A stretch of DNA of 64,000 bases, taken from positions 1 to 64,000 of the forward strand of contig NZ_JACSQT010000007.1 in assembly GCF_014836495.1 (NCBI RefSeq), in the 5' to 3' direction. Positions 17,424 through 26,021 of this stretch are shown piece by piece. The DNA comes from Cytobacillus stercorigallinarum. GTDB taxonomy: Bacteria; Bacillota; Bacilli; Bacillales; Cytobacillaceae. Below the pieces are notes generated by a model, which had not been told where the DNA came from, did not search any database, and saw only the letters and a program-made list of their open reading frames with translations. The position numbers were made by a program, and so were the translations under genes. Position 1 is the first letter of the stretch, and each line of letters starts with the position of its first letter.

Positions 17424-18209
17424 TCAATATTCCCCTAGATTATATCGGTAAAGGTGTATATCAACAGCAAAAATTTCCTCTACTAACGCCTTCGTTTCTT
17501 CATTATATAAACTATTGACTGTAGGTAAATCCTGCAAATCCCCCTCCTCATCATCGGCAAAATTGATCACTCTGTTTGCATAATCACCCTCTAGCCTCAT
17601 TCTTGATGAAAAATGATGAGAGGATTTTGCAATCTCATTTATTGGTGAAGCTTTTAGTCCTGCAAGCCTTTCTAACTTTATTAATTCTTGTTGTAAATTC
17701 TCTAATTTCACGTAACAAATAGGTGCCTGTTCTTCCCCAATTGTATATTGAGGCGCAATATGTTTATCTAATTCATATATGCTTTCGCCGAATGATTTCA
17801 ATTTTAAGAGATAGTCTTTAAAAGACATACCTTCCGTAACGGTACTTCCTAATTGTGTGATAAGCCACTCCCCGCTCAATGTATGATAAAAGGAACTAAC
17901 CGCTCTTCTATAAGGGTTTCTCACGACTTTCACAATCGTTTTTTCACCATTTATTAATTCCTCTTTTAATTCACCCACGTACCCTGTACGCTTCCGAAGG
18001 ACAAAGTCACGATAGTTATGCGCCATTTCAACATTCAACTGAGACACATCCCCAGCCACGCCAATATGATACATAAACCACTTATTCACAATGGTGCACC
18101 CGTTTTTCGGCACCCATAAGAGAATGTATGGAAAATTGCTAGAAAATAGCGGGATATAATAAGGCATCATCAAGTTTTTCACTACTATTTCAGACATTCT
18201 TTTTGTCAC
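17424..18209 (-). CDS. sulfotransferase family 2 protein
   Basis: A 261-residue protein with both PAPS-binding signatures of carbohydrate-type sulfotransferases (Sulfotransfer_2). The 5'-phosphosulfate loop is PKNGCT at residues 34-39 and the 3'-phosphate motif is VRNPYRRAVSS at 96-106. It should move a sulfuryl group from PAPS to a hydroxyl or amine of an unknown acceptor. No signal peptide is evident, so it acts inside. It is transcribed away from cysC-sat, which make PAPS. GTG 18209 is the start, behind AAAGGAG. Confidence 0.85.
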   Translation of the reverse strand: MTKRMSEIVVKNLMMPYYIPLFSSNFPYILLWVPKNGCTIVNKWFMYHIGVAGDVSQLNVEMAHNYRDFVLRKRTGYVGELKEELINGEKTIVKVVRNPYRRAVSSFYHTLSGEWLITQLGSTVTEGMSFKDYLLKLKSFGESIYELDKHIAPQYTIGEEQAPICYVKLENLQQELIKLERLAGLKASPINEIAKSSHHFSSRMRLEGDYANRVINFADDEEGDLQDLPTVNSLYNEETKALVEEIFAVDIHLYRYNLGEY

Positions 18210-18369
18210 GGTTCTTCGAACTCCTTTCTCCTACTATATAGAATATGAGAAAGCAAAAAAGCGGTTACGAATTTTGTTATTAACAGGCACATGACCTGTA
18301 CAAGCTTACCTGAAAATACATATGCATAATAACAAATGAGACAAATATTAGATTGGGGGTTATTTTTAA

Positions 18370-18966
18370 ATGGAGAGTAGAAAACACATCACTTGGTCTC
18401 AATCACAAGTCTCAAAAGAAAATCGGCAAAAATTGCACAATCATAAAAGTTGTATGGTGTGGTTAACTGGTTTATCAGGTTCTGGTAAATCAACGATAGC
18501 AAACATTGTACAAACTAAATTATACGAATTAAATATGAGTACTTATCTATTAGATGGTGATAACTTACGGCACGGTATCAATAAAAACTTAGGATTTAGT
18601 AATGAAGATAGAAAAGAAAATATTCGCCGCACAGCTGAAATAGGCAAATTATTCGTAGATGCAGGCATTGTTGTTTTGGCAGCACTGATTTCACCGTTCG
18701 AAGAAGATCGAAAGCTAGCCCGCTTTCTTTTTAACGAAGATGAGTTTATTGAAATATATGTGGAATGTTCTTTAGAAGAATGTGAGTTGCGAGATCCAAA
18801 AGGGCTTTACAAGAAAGCCCGTTTAGGAGAAATTAAAAATTTCACAGGCATTGATCAAATATATGAACCTCCCCAGTCTCCAGAACTCGTTATTTCGACT
18901 ATCTCAAAATCACCTGAAGAATGTGCAAATGAACTCGTAAACTATTTAATTGAGCGACTGAAGTGA
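18370..18966 (+). CDS. cysC: adenylylsulfate (APS) kinase
   Basis: A 198-residue kinase that phosphorylates APS to PAPS. The P-loop GLSGSGKST is at 34-42, the DGDNLRHG motif at 62-69, the phosphoryl-accepting Ser at 108 in ALISPF, and the lid motif [11 protein letters not shown] follows. It lies 10 bases before sat in a two-gene operon and diverges from the sulfotransferase gene. No cysH (PAPS reductase) accompanies it, so PAPS is likely made for sulfonation. Confidence 0.95.
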   Translation: MESRKHITWSQSQVSKENRQKLHNHKSCMVWLTGLSGSGKSTIANIVQTKLYELNMSTYLLDGDNLRHGINKNLGFSNEDRKENIRRTAEIGKLFVDAGIVVLAALISPFEEDRKLARFLFNEDEFIEIYVECSLEECELRDPKGLYKKARLGEIKNFTGIDQIYEPPQSPELVISTISKSPEECANELVNYLIERLK

Positions 18967-18976
18967 AGGAGGAATA

Positions 18977-20125
18977 ATGGACATGACAAACTCTATTCCG
19001 CATGGTGGAAAATTAATTAATAGAAAAAATCTTAATGCAGACACGAGTCATATTACTAAGCAGATCATACTTGATCGTACCTCTTTATCTGACCTTGAAC
19101 TAATTAGTAATGGTGCTTATAGCCCTTTAGAAGGTTTTCTAACTTCAGCTGACTACTATTCAGTTCTTCATGAAACGAGACTGACCAATAATCTTATCTG
19201 GAGCATTCCAATTACTTTACCTCTATCAAAAAAAGAAGCTGATTTGCTAAAAATCAATGACAAAGCGAATTTAATCTATGATGGTTGTGTTTATGGATAT
19301 ATTGAAATTAGCGATATCTTTCTGCCAGATAAACAAAAAGAAGCTAGTATGATTTATCAAACAAACGACCGCAATCACCCAGGAGTCCACAAGCTTTTTA
19401 ATCGTGGTGAAGTGTATATCGGCGGTCCCGTCACATTAACAAAAGAAATCCAAAAACCAGCTTTTCTTGAAGGGTTACAATTAGATCCAGCAGAAGTAAG
19501 AAAATATATTGCTACCCAAGGGTGGGAGACGGTTGTTGGATTTCAAACAAGAAACCCTGTTCATCGCGCACATGAATATATTCAAAAACTAGCATTAGAA
19601 TTAGTTGATGGCTTACTACTTCATCCCCTAGTTGGTGAAACAAAAAAAGATGATATTCCAGCAGAAACAAGAATGAAAAGCTATCAAGTTTTATTAGCAA
19701 ATTATTATCCGCAAGAAAGAGTTTTATTGTCATCTTACCCACAGGCGATGAGATACGCTGGCCCAAGAGAAGCACTTCATCATGCAATTGCACGTAAAAA
19801 TTATGGATGTACACATTTTATTGTTGGCAGAGACCATGCTGGTGTTGGTGATTATTATGGCACATATGATGCCCAGAAGTTATTTTTAACCTTTCCTAAG
19901 GAAGAACTAGGCATTACTATATTACCTTTTGAACACACCTTTTATTGCATTAAATGTGATGGCATGGCCTCACATAAAACATGTCCACATGATTCTTCTT
20001 TACACCTTCATCTTTCTGGAACAAAGGTTAGGGAAATGTTAAAACAAGGAGCCATTCTACCGAAACAGTTTAGTAGACCAGAGGTTATTGAAATATTAAT
20101 GGATGATATGAGAAGGAATGAATAA
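18977..20125 (+). CDS. sat: sulfate adenylyltransferase (ATP sulfurylase)
   Basis: A 382-residue ATP sulfurylase that forms APS from sulfate and ATP. It contains [15 protein letters not shown] (about residues 187-201), [17 protein letters not shown] and the cysteine-rich [15 protein letters not shown]. Length and motifs match the single-domain bacterial Sat of Bacillus. It starts at ATG 18977 (or 18983) behind AAGGAGG. No transcription terminator is seen after it. Confidence 0.95.
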   Translation: MDMTNSIPHGGKLINRKNLNADTSHITKQIILDRTSLSDLELISNGAYSPLEGFLTSADYYSVLHETRLTNNLIWSIPITLPLSKKEADLLKINDKANLIYDGCVYGYIEISDIFLPDKQKEASMIYQTNDRNHPGVHKLFNRGEVYIGGPVTLTKEIQKPAFLEGLQLDPAEVRKYIATQGWETVVGFQTRNPVHRAHEYIQKLALELVDGLLLHPLVGETKKDDIPAETRMKSYQVLLANYYPQERVLLSSYPQAMRYAGPREALHHAIARKNYGCTHFIVGRDHAGVGDYYGTYDAQKLFLTFPKEELGITILPFEHTFYCIKCDGMASHKTCPHDSSLHLHLSGTKVREMLKQGAILPKQFSRPEVIEILMDDMRRNE

Positions 20126-20476
20126 AATTCGTTAGGTACTCGTAAGAAACTTATACCATTTCTAAAACCTCCAAATACATTCATTATGCCAACCGCTCCT
20201 GCTCCTTTTACTATAGAAATCAGCCTGGAATCAGCTCGAAAATGATTTTTAAATGCTACGTTTACTTGCTGATTTTAAACAATAAATACCATCACACTTC
20301 ATAGTACCCATCTCACAATATGAGCCAAGCATAGATGATGCCAGTAATAAGAGCCATCTTCAGGAAAAACCATACCTTTTTTAACTATTTAATTTGAGAA
20401 ACACCACTCACTTTCTATGCACCCTTGTACAAAAAATTCATATGTTAAATTAGATTACTTTTAAAGGGGAAGGACT
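20126..20476. other. non-coding stretch between sat and tauE-like gene
   Basis: No gene is seen. TTGTAC followed about 15 bases later by TTAAAT (near 20425-20450) could be a promoter for the TauE-like gene. A short hydrophobic run on the minus strand is interrupted by stops and was not accepted. Confidence 0.35.
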
Positions 20477-21343
20477 ATGAGGAAACTAATTATTTTTGCC
20501 TTTATTGGATTTTTTGCACAGTTAATTGATGGCTCCCTTGGCATGGCATATGGCGTAACTTCATCAACGCTTTTACTCACTTTTGGTATTGCTCCTGCTG
20601 TCGCCTCAGCGTCTGTCCATTTAGCTGAAGTTGTAACGACTGCTGCCTCAGGGGCATCACACATAAAGTTTGGCAATGTTGACAAACAAGCGGTTTTTCG
20701 TTTAATTATTCCAGGGTCAATCGGTGCATTTATAGGGGCTTGCTTCTTAAGTCAACTACCTGGAGATGTGGTTAAACCTTATATTGCTGGATTTCTCCTA
20801 CTTTTAGGTTTATTTGTTTTTTTTCGGTTTCTTTTCCAATACGAAGTGAAAAGACAAAATCAAACTTTACATTTATCGCGCAAACAAGCCATTCCACTCG
20901 GACTCATTGCCGGCTTTGCAGATGCAACAGGTGGTGGTGGCTGGGGACCAATTGCCACACCTGTTTTACTTTCTAAAAAAGGGATATCTGCTAGAAAAGT
21001 CATTGGCACAGTAGATACTAGTGAATTCGCCATTGCGCTATCTGCTAGCATTGGTTTCTTCATTGCTTTAGGCTGGGAAGAACTGAATTGGACTTGGGTC
21101 ATTGCTTTAATGATCGGTGGCATTATTGCTGCTCCAATTGCAGCATGGTTAGTTAAAGTACTGCCACCTTATCTATTAGGCGTACTCGTTGGTGGTTTTA
21201 TTGTCCTTACTAACGCCAGGACCATCTTATTAACCTTCCAAACGCCTGATATTTGGATTTATCTAATCTACGTCGTTATTTTCGTACTTTGGATTAGTGG
21301 TATCATTTTTGTCATCAGGAAGAATAAAAAAAATAAGAACTAA
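20477..21343 (+). CDS. TauE/SafE family sulfite/organosulfonate exporter
   Basis: A 288-residue membrane protein with the TauE/SafE layout: two related halves, a first helix with QLIDGSLGMAYGV (about residues 14-26) and the second-half counterpart GFADATGGGGWGPIATP. It has about eight transmembrane helices and a basic tail. The family carries sulfite, sulfoacetate or sulfate-like anions, usually outward. Its place directly after cysC-sat suggests a link to sulfur oxyanions; a role in import instead of export cannot be excluded. Confidence 0.88.
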   Translation: MRKLIIFAFIGFFAQLIDGSLGMAYGVTSSTLLLTFGIAPAVASASVHLAEVVTTAASGASHIKFGNVDKQAVFRLIIPGSIGAFIGACFLSQLPGDVVKPYIAGFLLLLGLFVFFRFLFQYEVKRQNQTLHLSRKQAIPLGLIAGFADATGGGGWGPIATPVLLSKKGISARKVIGTVDTSEFAIALSASIGFFIALGWEELNWTWVIALMIGGIIAAPIAAWLVKVLPPYLLGVLVGGFIVLTNARTILLTFQTPDIWIYLIYVVIFVLWISGIIFVIRKNKKNKN

Positions 21344-21414
21344 TCCCTTTATTTAGATACTAATAATATCTGATTAATCCAATGGCTATTGTATAGATAT
21401 TTAATAATGACAAA

Positions 21415-21450
21415 AAAAGTCATCTTCTCTCGTTTTGGAAGATGACTTTT
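21415..21450. terminator. bidirectional terminator between tauE-like and nucleotidyltransferase genes
   Basis: A perfect 13-bp hairpin, AAAAGTCATCTTC with GAAGATGACTTTT, lies between two convergent genes with A/T runs on both sides. Confidence 0.9.
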
Positions 21451-22210
21451 AAAATGGAAAAGAATGTGAGCGATAATTAATTCCAAGTTCATTGAACCAC
21501 TGATTGATTCCAGTCCAAAGATGCTCACAAGCTTTATATATATTTTCACTATTATCCCAATCTCTTTGAAGAATAAGTTTCACTAACTGTTCATAGCCAT
21601 GAGGTTTTGTCGCAATTCCTAATGATTCTTCAAGCATCCTTGTTTTTGATCGAAAATAATAACGATTAGCTAAACCAATTAACTTAGCACTTTGTTCACA
21701 AAACTCCACTGCATTCAACAACAATGAGGTTTCTTCCTGAATGAGCCTTAAGTTTCTTATTTTAGCCATCTTCACGTACAACTCTTCAATCATACACTCT
21801 TTCATTACATCTTTTATCTCGTAGCTAGATATTTGCAGGGGGATGCTTTTCATTTTTGAGAAAAACATAATCGGATCATAGATAGGCATCGTATGTATGA
21901 AACGTGCAACGTTTAAGGACCAATCTGCATTTATTTCTTTTGCAGAAGTTATGTATTGCTGTTTTTGCAGTGCCTCAATGGTCACCTTAAACGGCGGATA
22001 AATAAACTGAAAATCATCGATTCGTTGTCCATCAAAAACAATCACTTGAAAATTTATATCGGAATAAGGACCATCCTCATCAAGGGCAAATGAGCCATAG
22101 ACACCGATAGCCATGATTTTCTCATCATATACTTTTAATAAACGTTCCTTCACAATATCGATGAATCTGTCTTTTTCGATTCGAGATGTTGGTTGTGGAA
22201 GTAAAAACAT
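21449..22210 (-). CDS. ANT(4')-like nucleotidyltransferase, divergent active site
   Basis: A 253-residue protein aligned from memory with kanamycin nucleotidyltransferase ANT(4')-Ia (AadD), which is also 253 residues. Shared landmarks are AIGVYGS (34-40), DGPYSDI (46-52), MPIYD (108-112), EELY near 142-145, IRNLRL, the AKLIGL region and the closing FPF. But the second carboxylate after Asp51 is Asn53, and the third (KVE in ANT(4')) is Thr77. Two of three expected metal ligands are therefore gone. It lies back to back with the erm gene. It may be an inactive or re-purposed relative; resistance cannot be assumed. Confidence 0.7.
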   Translation of the reverse strand: MFLLPQPTSRIEKDRFIDIVKERLLKVYDEKIMAIGVYGSFALDEDGPYSDINFQVIVFDGQRIDDFQFIYPPFKVTIEALQKQQYITSAKEINADWSLNVARFIHTMPIYDPIMFFSKMKSIPLQISSYEIKDVMKECMIEELYVKMAKIRNLRLIQEETSLLLNAVEFCEQSAKLIGLANRYYFRSKTRMLEESLGIATKPHGYEQLVKLILQRDWDNSENIYKACEHLWTGINQWFNELGINYRSHSFPF

Positions 22211-22470
22211 GATATCACTGCTTTCGTTGACTGAAGATTTCCTTTAGAAAATGATAATAGGATAGGTATTCACAATATAGGATGATATTAACCGGTATAC
22301 TTCTCCCTCTATTATCGGTTAAATTTGAAAATAAGTCATCATTTTTGCAGAAAACTTACTTTGTCAGTTTGGCTTTTTTTACTCTATGGCTCTGTTAAGA
22401 AATATATTGATAGTTAAAGGAAAAATACAACTTCCAAAAAACTTTGCACGGCAAAAAATTTCTAAATATT
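22211..22470. other. non-coding region between the nucleotidyltransferase and erm promoter
   Basis: No gene is seen. It contains GGCTCTGTTAAG at 22387, reminiscent of some IS ends, but no partner inverted repeat was found. Confidence 0.3.
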
Positions 22471-22499
22471 TTGATTTATTTCGATGAACGAGTTATAAT
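22471..22499 (+). promoter_or_regulatory. promoter of the erm leader
   Basis: -35 TTGATT (22471-22476) and a perfect -10 TATAAT (22494-22499) are separated by 17 bases. The leader peptide starts 43 bases downstream. Confidence 0.85.
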
Positions 22500-22541
22500 A
22501 AAGAATGTATCATTAAATTGTTATTAGGAGGATTATTTAAA

Positions 22542-22589
22542 ATGGGTCATTCATATGTCAGACTTCGTATCTCAACTTTGAACTCATAA
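22542..22589 (+). CDS. erm leader peptide (ErmDL-type)
   Basis: A 15-codon ORF with product MGHSYVRLRISTLNS, behind a perfect AGGAGG 10 bases upstream. It matches the ErmD/ErmK leader (M-T-H-S-M-R-L-R-F...), including the Arg-Leu-Arg motif at which macrolide-bound ribosomes stall. Stalling here should free the downstream erm mRNA from its inhibitory pairing. Confidence 0.9.
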   Translation: MGHSYVRLRISTLNS

Positions 22590-22878
22590 ATTTAATACGT
22601 TCAAAGGCTCTGTTTTGTGTATACAGAGTAAACGGGATTAGTCTGCCCTTTTTAAATAATCTTCATTTCCTACAAAAAATATGTAAGGTGAAGAAAGGCT
22701 GAGTTATGCTTTTCTTTTTTTACGTATGATTACCTTTCTTTTTTTAGCAAAAAGTAGGTTTATTTGGTTGCGACTATCTAGGATTTACCCTTATCTTATG
22801 AAGATAGGCTTTCTTCCCTCTACTCTGAATCACAGTCAGATCCCTTTGATTTATTATTTTTCGAAGGGAAGAGATAGT
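22576..22878 (+). promoter_or_regulatory. erm attenuator: stems, terminator and ribosome-site blocker
   Basis: Four elements can be seen. The first is the hairpin CTTTGAAC/GTTCAAAG (22576-22606). The second is CTCTGT/ACAGAG (22608-22628). The third is a long-range pair in which GATTATTTAAA of the leader ribosome site (from about 22530) meets TTTAAATAATC (about 22651-22661). The fourth is an intrinsic terminator, AAGAAAGGC with GCTTTTCTT plus T run (22691-22721). In addition, ACTATCT...CCCTT (22773-22792) can cover the erm ribosome site AAGGG...AGATAGT (22864-22878). Both transcriptional and translational attenuation are thus possible. Confidence 0.7.
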
Positions 22879-23736
22879 ATGACGAAGAAGAGTAAGAAGA
22901 CCCATAAATACTGTGAAAAAAAATTAAAAAGTATGAAGTTCCCCAATTTTTCTGGGCAGCATCTGATGAGTAATAAGAAATTACTAAATGAAATTATTGA
23001 ACGAGCAAATATAAATAGTAGTGATATAGTTTTAGAATTAGGAGCTGGGAAAGGAGCTTTAACCACATTATTAGCGAAAAGTGCAGGAAAGGTCCTTGCA
23101 GTAGAATATGATATGAAGTTTGTCGAAATTCTAAAGAAAAAAACGGCACAGAATATTAACACGAAAATTATCCATAAGGACATTATGAAGGTTTTTTTAC
23201 CCGATGAGCATTTTATCGTTGTCTCGAATATACCCTACTCCATTACAACTCCAATCATGAAGATGCTTTTAAATAATCCATCAAGTGGATTTCAAAAAGG
23301 GATCATTGTAATGGAGAAAGGGGCTGCAAAACGCTTTACCTCAAAGTCAGTCAAAGATTCTTATGTGTTAGCTTGGAGAATGTGGTTTGATATACACTAT
23401 ATCAAAGACATCTCAAGAAATAATTTCTCTCCCCCACCCAAAGTAGATTCTGCAATGGTTCTAATAACTCGAAGGAAAGAACCCATTGTCCAGAAAAAAT
23501 ATTATTTAGCTTTCCTTGGACTGGCACAATATGCTCTAAAGCAATCTAATGCCCCTTTAGATATTGCTTTGCGAGGAATATTTACACTCCCACAGTTAAA
23601 ACATATAAAAAAAAGCTTAGGTATTTCAAATGGAACACCCATTGGTTCTTTAACAAATACGCAATGGGGGATTGTGTTCAATACGATGATTAATTATGTT
23701 CAAAGACCTTTATGGCCAAAAGTTAAAAAGAAGTAA
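22879..23736 (+). CDS. 23S rRNA (adenine-2058-N6) methyltransferase, ErmD-like
   Basis: A 285-residue methylase of the Erm family, nearest to ErmD/ErmJ/ErmK and Erm(34) of Bacillus by my recollection of those sequences. It starts NFSGQHLM near residue 20, has the SAM motif [12 protein letters not shown], the catalytic [30 protein letters not shown], and [11 protein letters not shown]. Dimethylation of A2058 blocks macrolides, lincosamides and streptogramin B. ATG 22879 is chosen from family length (about 287) and the ribosome site AGGGAAGAG; an in-frame ATG at 22726 would add 51 residues. It is preceded by a stalling leader. Confidence 0.93.
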   Translation: MTKKSKKTHKYCEKKLKSMKFPNFSGQHLMSNKKLLNEIIERANINSSDIVLELGAGKGALTTLLAKSAGKVLAVEYDMKFVEILKKKTAQNINTKIIHKDIMKVFLPDEHFIVVSNIPYSITTPIMKMLLNNPSSGFQKGIIVMEKGAAKRFTSKSVKDSYVLAWRMWFDIHYIKDISRNNFSPPPKVDSAMVLITRRKEPIVQKKYYLAFLGLAQYALKQSNAPLDIALRGIFTLPQLKHIKKSLGISNGTPIGSLTNTQWGIVFNTMINYVQRPLWPKVKKK

Positions 23737-23867
23737 CTGGCTGAGGAAGAAACGAGGTATCTCTCTAATTCAAAGAAATGATTGAAAATTGAAATGTAAT
23801 TATTGTATACCTATGTCAATAATTAGGCCCTTAAACCTGATGTTCTTCGTTTTAGTTATTTTGTACT

Positions 23868-23902
23868 CTAAGGAATGTCTAACTTTTGTAGACATTCCTT
23901 AG
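23868..23902 (+). terminator. perfect 14-bp hairpin downstream of erm
   Basis: CTAAGGAATGTCTA and TAGACATTCCTTAG pair around a 7-base loop. The T run is not immediate, so it may be a terminator or an mRNA-stabilising hairpin. Confidence 0.55.
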
Positions 23903-24051
23903 ATCAATCTAATAATATTTTCCCCTTCTAAAACAAACCCGCCCCCCGTTAGCTTAAGTACGACGTTTCACAATGTGCTCATGTAATGTTTAAATTAAAG
24001 AGTTTCTTATGAGTCGCTTAGTACAATTAATTATGAATTTTTTTAGCAGAT

Positions 24052-24225
24052 TGGTTTTTATTGAGGGATGGCTTTAGCTCAGCAATTAAGATTGTGATCA
24101 TAATTAATACCGCACCCGTAACGGGTTTCAATAGAAAATTGTGCATTCCGTACATCCTATTATGTGTAAACCCGACTAGCAGACCAAAAAACCTACTACA
24201 GTAGCTAGTGACTGCAGCATTTACA
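24052..24225 (-). pseudogene. remnant of an EamA/DMT-type transporter C-terminus (tentative)
   Basis: Read on the minus strand, one frame gives about 57 residues resembling the last two helices of a DMT-family permease: an A-V-T-S start, PVTGAVLIMITILIAELKPS, then a Lys/Asn tail and stop. There is no start codon or upstream half, and residues expected to be hydrophobic are disturbed. It occupies most of the otherwise empty 23.9-24.2 kb interval. Confidence 0.3.
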
Positions 24226-24231
24226 TTAAAT

Positions 24232-24687
24232 TTAAGCGATAAAACGAATCATGGCAATCTCGTCACAAGCATCATTTTTAGGGCATGACATACAATCTAC
24301 CCAAACTTTCTCTGGTAGTGAATGACGAGACACTACAGTAAAATCACATTTAGCAAAGAATTCTTGCTCATAGGTTAATGAGATAAGCCTTTGTATCCCT
24401 AGTTTCACAGCTTCTTCTGCCACTTTATTGACCAGCAGGCGCCCGATTCCATTTCCAGCATATTGATCATCTACAACAAGGGAGCGAATTTCAGCTAGGT
24501 CTTCTCCCAATACATGTAAACCTGCAACACCGACAATCTTTCCCTCTTCTTTCATTACATATAAACATTGTAAATGTTGATAGAGTGATAAATATGACCT
24601 AGGTAGTACAATGCCCTTATCAGCGTACACTTTGATTAATTGATGAATTTGTTTCACATCCGTGCTAACTGCATTAAAAATTTCCAT
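24232..24687 (-). CDS. GNAT acetyltransferase (amino-acid N-acetyltransferase-like)
   Basis: A 151-residue GNAT protein with motif A IRSLVVDDQYAGNGIGRLLV (about residues 67-86) and the ending KVWVDCMSCPKNDACDE. That ending resembles single-domain N-acetylglutamate synthase-like acetyltransferases. ATG 24687 is chosen because AAAAGGGG precedes it at a proper distance. It is a single gene. No arginine-pathway genes are nearby, so the substrate is open. Confidence 0.85.
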   Translation of the reverse strand: MEIFNAVSTDVKQIHQLIKVYADKGIVLPRSYLSLYQHLQCLYVMKEEGKIVGVAGLHVLGEDLAEIRSLVVDDQYAGNGIGRLLVNKVAEEAVKLGIQRLISLTYEQEFFAKCDFTVVSRHSLPEKVWVDCMSCPKNDACDEIAMIRFIA

Positions 24688-24780
24688 TGCTGTTGAACCC
24701 CTTTTAAACGTAATATAATAAAAATACAACAAAACGGATTTTTATTCAATATTATTATGAGAAAAAAGGGAAAATTCAAA

Positions 24781-24813
24781 TTAAAAGTACAGATAGCGAA
24801 TAAAGCTATCTGC
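24781..24813 (-). terminator. terminator of the DinB-frnE operon
   Basis: On the minus strand GCAGATAGC and GCTATCTG form the stem, followed by ACTTTTAATTT. Confidence 0.75.
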
Positions 24814-24823
24814 AACTCGTATA

Positions 24824-25279
24824 TTATTTTTCAACCATGCGCTTCATTGCATGAATTTGTCCTAGATGATTTGCTTCATGATAAGCAGACAACATTGCTA
24901 GTTGGCCTACTGTCTTTTGCCCTAATATTGCTTCAGGTAATTCTTGCGCAAACACATCATTGGGAATCTTATTTATTCGAACAATTTGATCTTGAAGTTG
25001 ATCAATTAACAAATCTACAGCCGGAACTTCCCCTGTCCAATCACTTGGCTTTGAGCCGTAACCAAATAACTTCATATATTTATCAGAAAGATGGTCTGTG
25101 TTATTTGGATAATTCAATATGAATTGCTCAGTCACTGTTAGGACATGTCCAATATGCCAATGGATCGTATTATTGAAGCCTACAGGTTGAACATCTAATA
25201 AATCTTGCGGGATGTTTTTTACTTCTCTTAATAGATTGTTTCTTGTTAATTCTAGTTGATACTTGATTGCTTCACTCAT
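24824..25279 (-). CDS. DinB family protein
   Basis: A 151-residue four-helix DinB-superfamily protein. The presumed metal histidines lie in TIHWHIGHVL (about residues 39-48) and YHEANHLGQIH near the C-terminus. DinB/YfiT enzymes are metal-dependent and often use bacillithiol or mycothiol. ATG 25279 follows AAGGAG. It lies 28 bases downstream of the FrnE-like oxidoreductase gene and shares its operon. Confidence 0.85.
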   Translation of the reverse strand: MSEAIKYQLELTRNNLLREVKNIPQDLLDVQPVGFNNTIHWHIGHVLTVTEQFILNYPNNTDHLSDKYMKLFGYGSKPSDWTGEVPAVDLLIDQLQDQIVRINKIPNDVFAQELPEAILGQKTVGQLAMLSAYHEANHLGQIHAMKRMVEK

Positions 25280-25307
25280 TTGTAAAACACTCCTTAAATT
25301 AAAATTT

Positions 25308-26003
25308 TTAACAGCTGCCATCTGTGCAAGCATCGCCTTGTTTCACTACATTCAATGGTTGGCTTTGCTTTTCCTCTTTGATTACTTTTGTTAATACTTC
25401 AGAAAAAACATTTGAAGATTGCGCACCAGAAACGGCATATTTACGATTAAAAACAAAGAATGGAACACCTTGTACACCTAACTGCACGCCCTCTTGCATA
25501 TCTTGCTCTACTTCTTTTTTATATTGATTAGAAGCTAGAACAGATGTAACCTCTTCTTTATCTAATCCTACAGTTGCTGCAATATCAATTAATGATTCTA
25601 TTTCCCCTACATGTTTTCCTTCGACAAAATAACTTTTAAGTAATTGTTCTTTCATTTCGCTCATTTTACCTTTTTCTTTTGCTAGGTGGATTAAGCGATG
25701 AGCATCTAAAGTATTTGTCATTTTAGCATCGTTTAAATGATAATCTAAGCCTACTTCATTTGCTTGAGCCGTAACTTGTTTTTGCATTTGTTCAACTTGC
25801 TCAATAGACTGGCCGTATTTCTTTGCCAGCATTTGATTCATCGTTTCTGTTGTATTTTGTGGAGCATTTGGATCCAATTGAAAGCTTTTATATATCACTT
25901 CTACCTCATCTTTTTGTTCGAAGCCAACAAGTGCATGTTCAAACTTTCTTTTGCCAATATAACAAAAAGGGCAAGCAATGTCTGACCAAATTTCTACTTT
26001 CAT
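25308..26003 (-). CDS. DsbA/FrnE family oxidoreductase
   Basis: A 231-residue thioredoxin-fold protein. The active site CPFC is at residues 11-14 (SDIACPFCYIGKRKFE), the cis-Pro motif is GVQGVPFFVFN, and a second cysteine pair closes the protein (CTDGSC). The arrangement matches the FrnE subgroup of DsbA-like proteins, which are cytoplasmic disulfide enzymes linked to oxidative stress. It is transcribed after a TetR gene 18 bases upstream, so it is probably controlled by that regulator. Confidence 0.9.
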   Translation of the reverse strand: MKVEIWSDIACPFCYIGKRKFEHALVGFEQKDEVEVIYKSFQLDPNAPQNTTETMNQMLAKKYGQSIEQVEQMQKQVTAQANEVGLDYHLNDAKMTNTLDAHRLIHLAKEKGKMSEMKEQLLKSYFVEGKHVGEIESLIDIAATVGLDKEEVTSVLASNQYKKEVEQDMQEGVQLGVQGVPFFVFNRKYAVSGAQSSNVFSEVLTKVIKEEKQSQPLNVVKQGDACTDGSC

Positions 26004-26021
26004 TCTATTCCCTACTTTCTA

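Noticed and set aside
20180-20470. Hydrophobic minus-strand frame between sat and the TauE-like gene
   Set aside because: Several stop codons and no ribosome site; similarity to a membrane protein is by composition only.
22387-22628. GGCTCTGTT sequences near erm considered as ends of an insertion element
   Set aside because: Two similar words (22387 and 22606) are both in direct orientation; no transposase or matching inverted end was seen, and the second belongs to the attenuator hairpin.
24757-25122. 121-residue plus-strand ORF opposite the DinB gene
   Set aside because: It crosses the DinB gene in antisense and begins in the terminator region; the DinB motifs are clear on the other strand.
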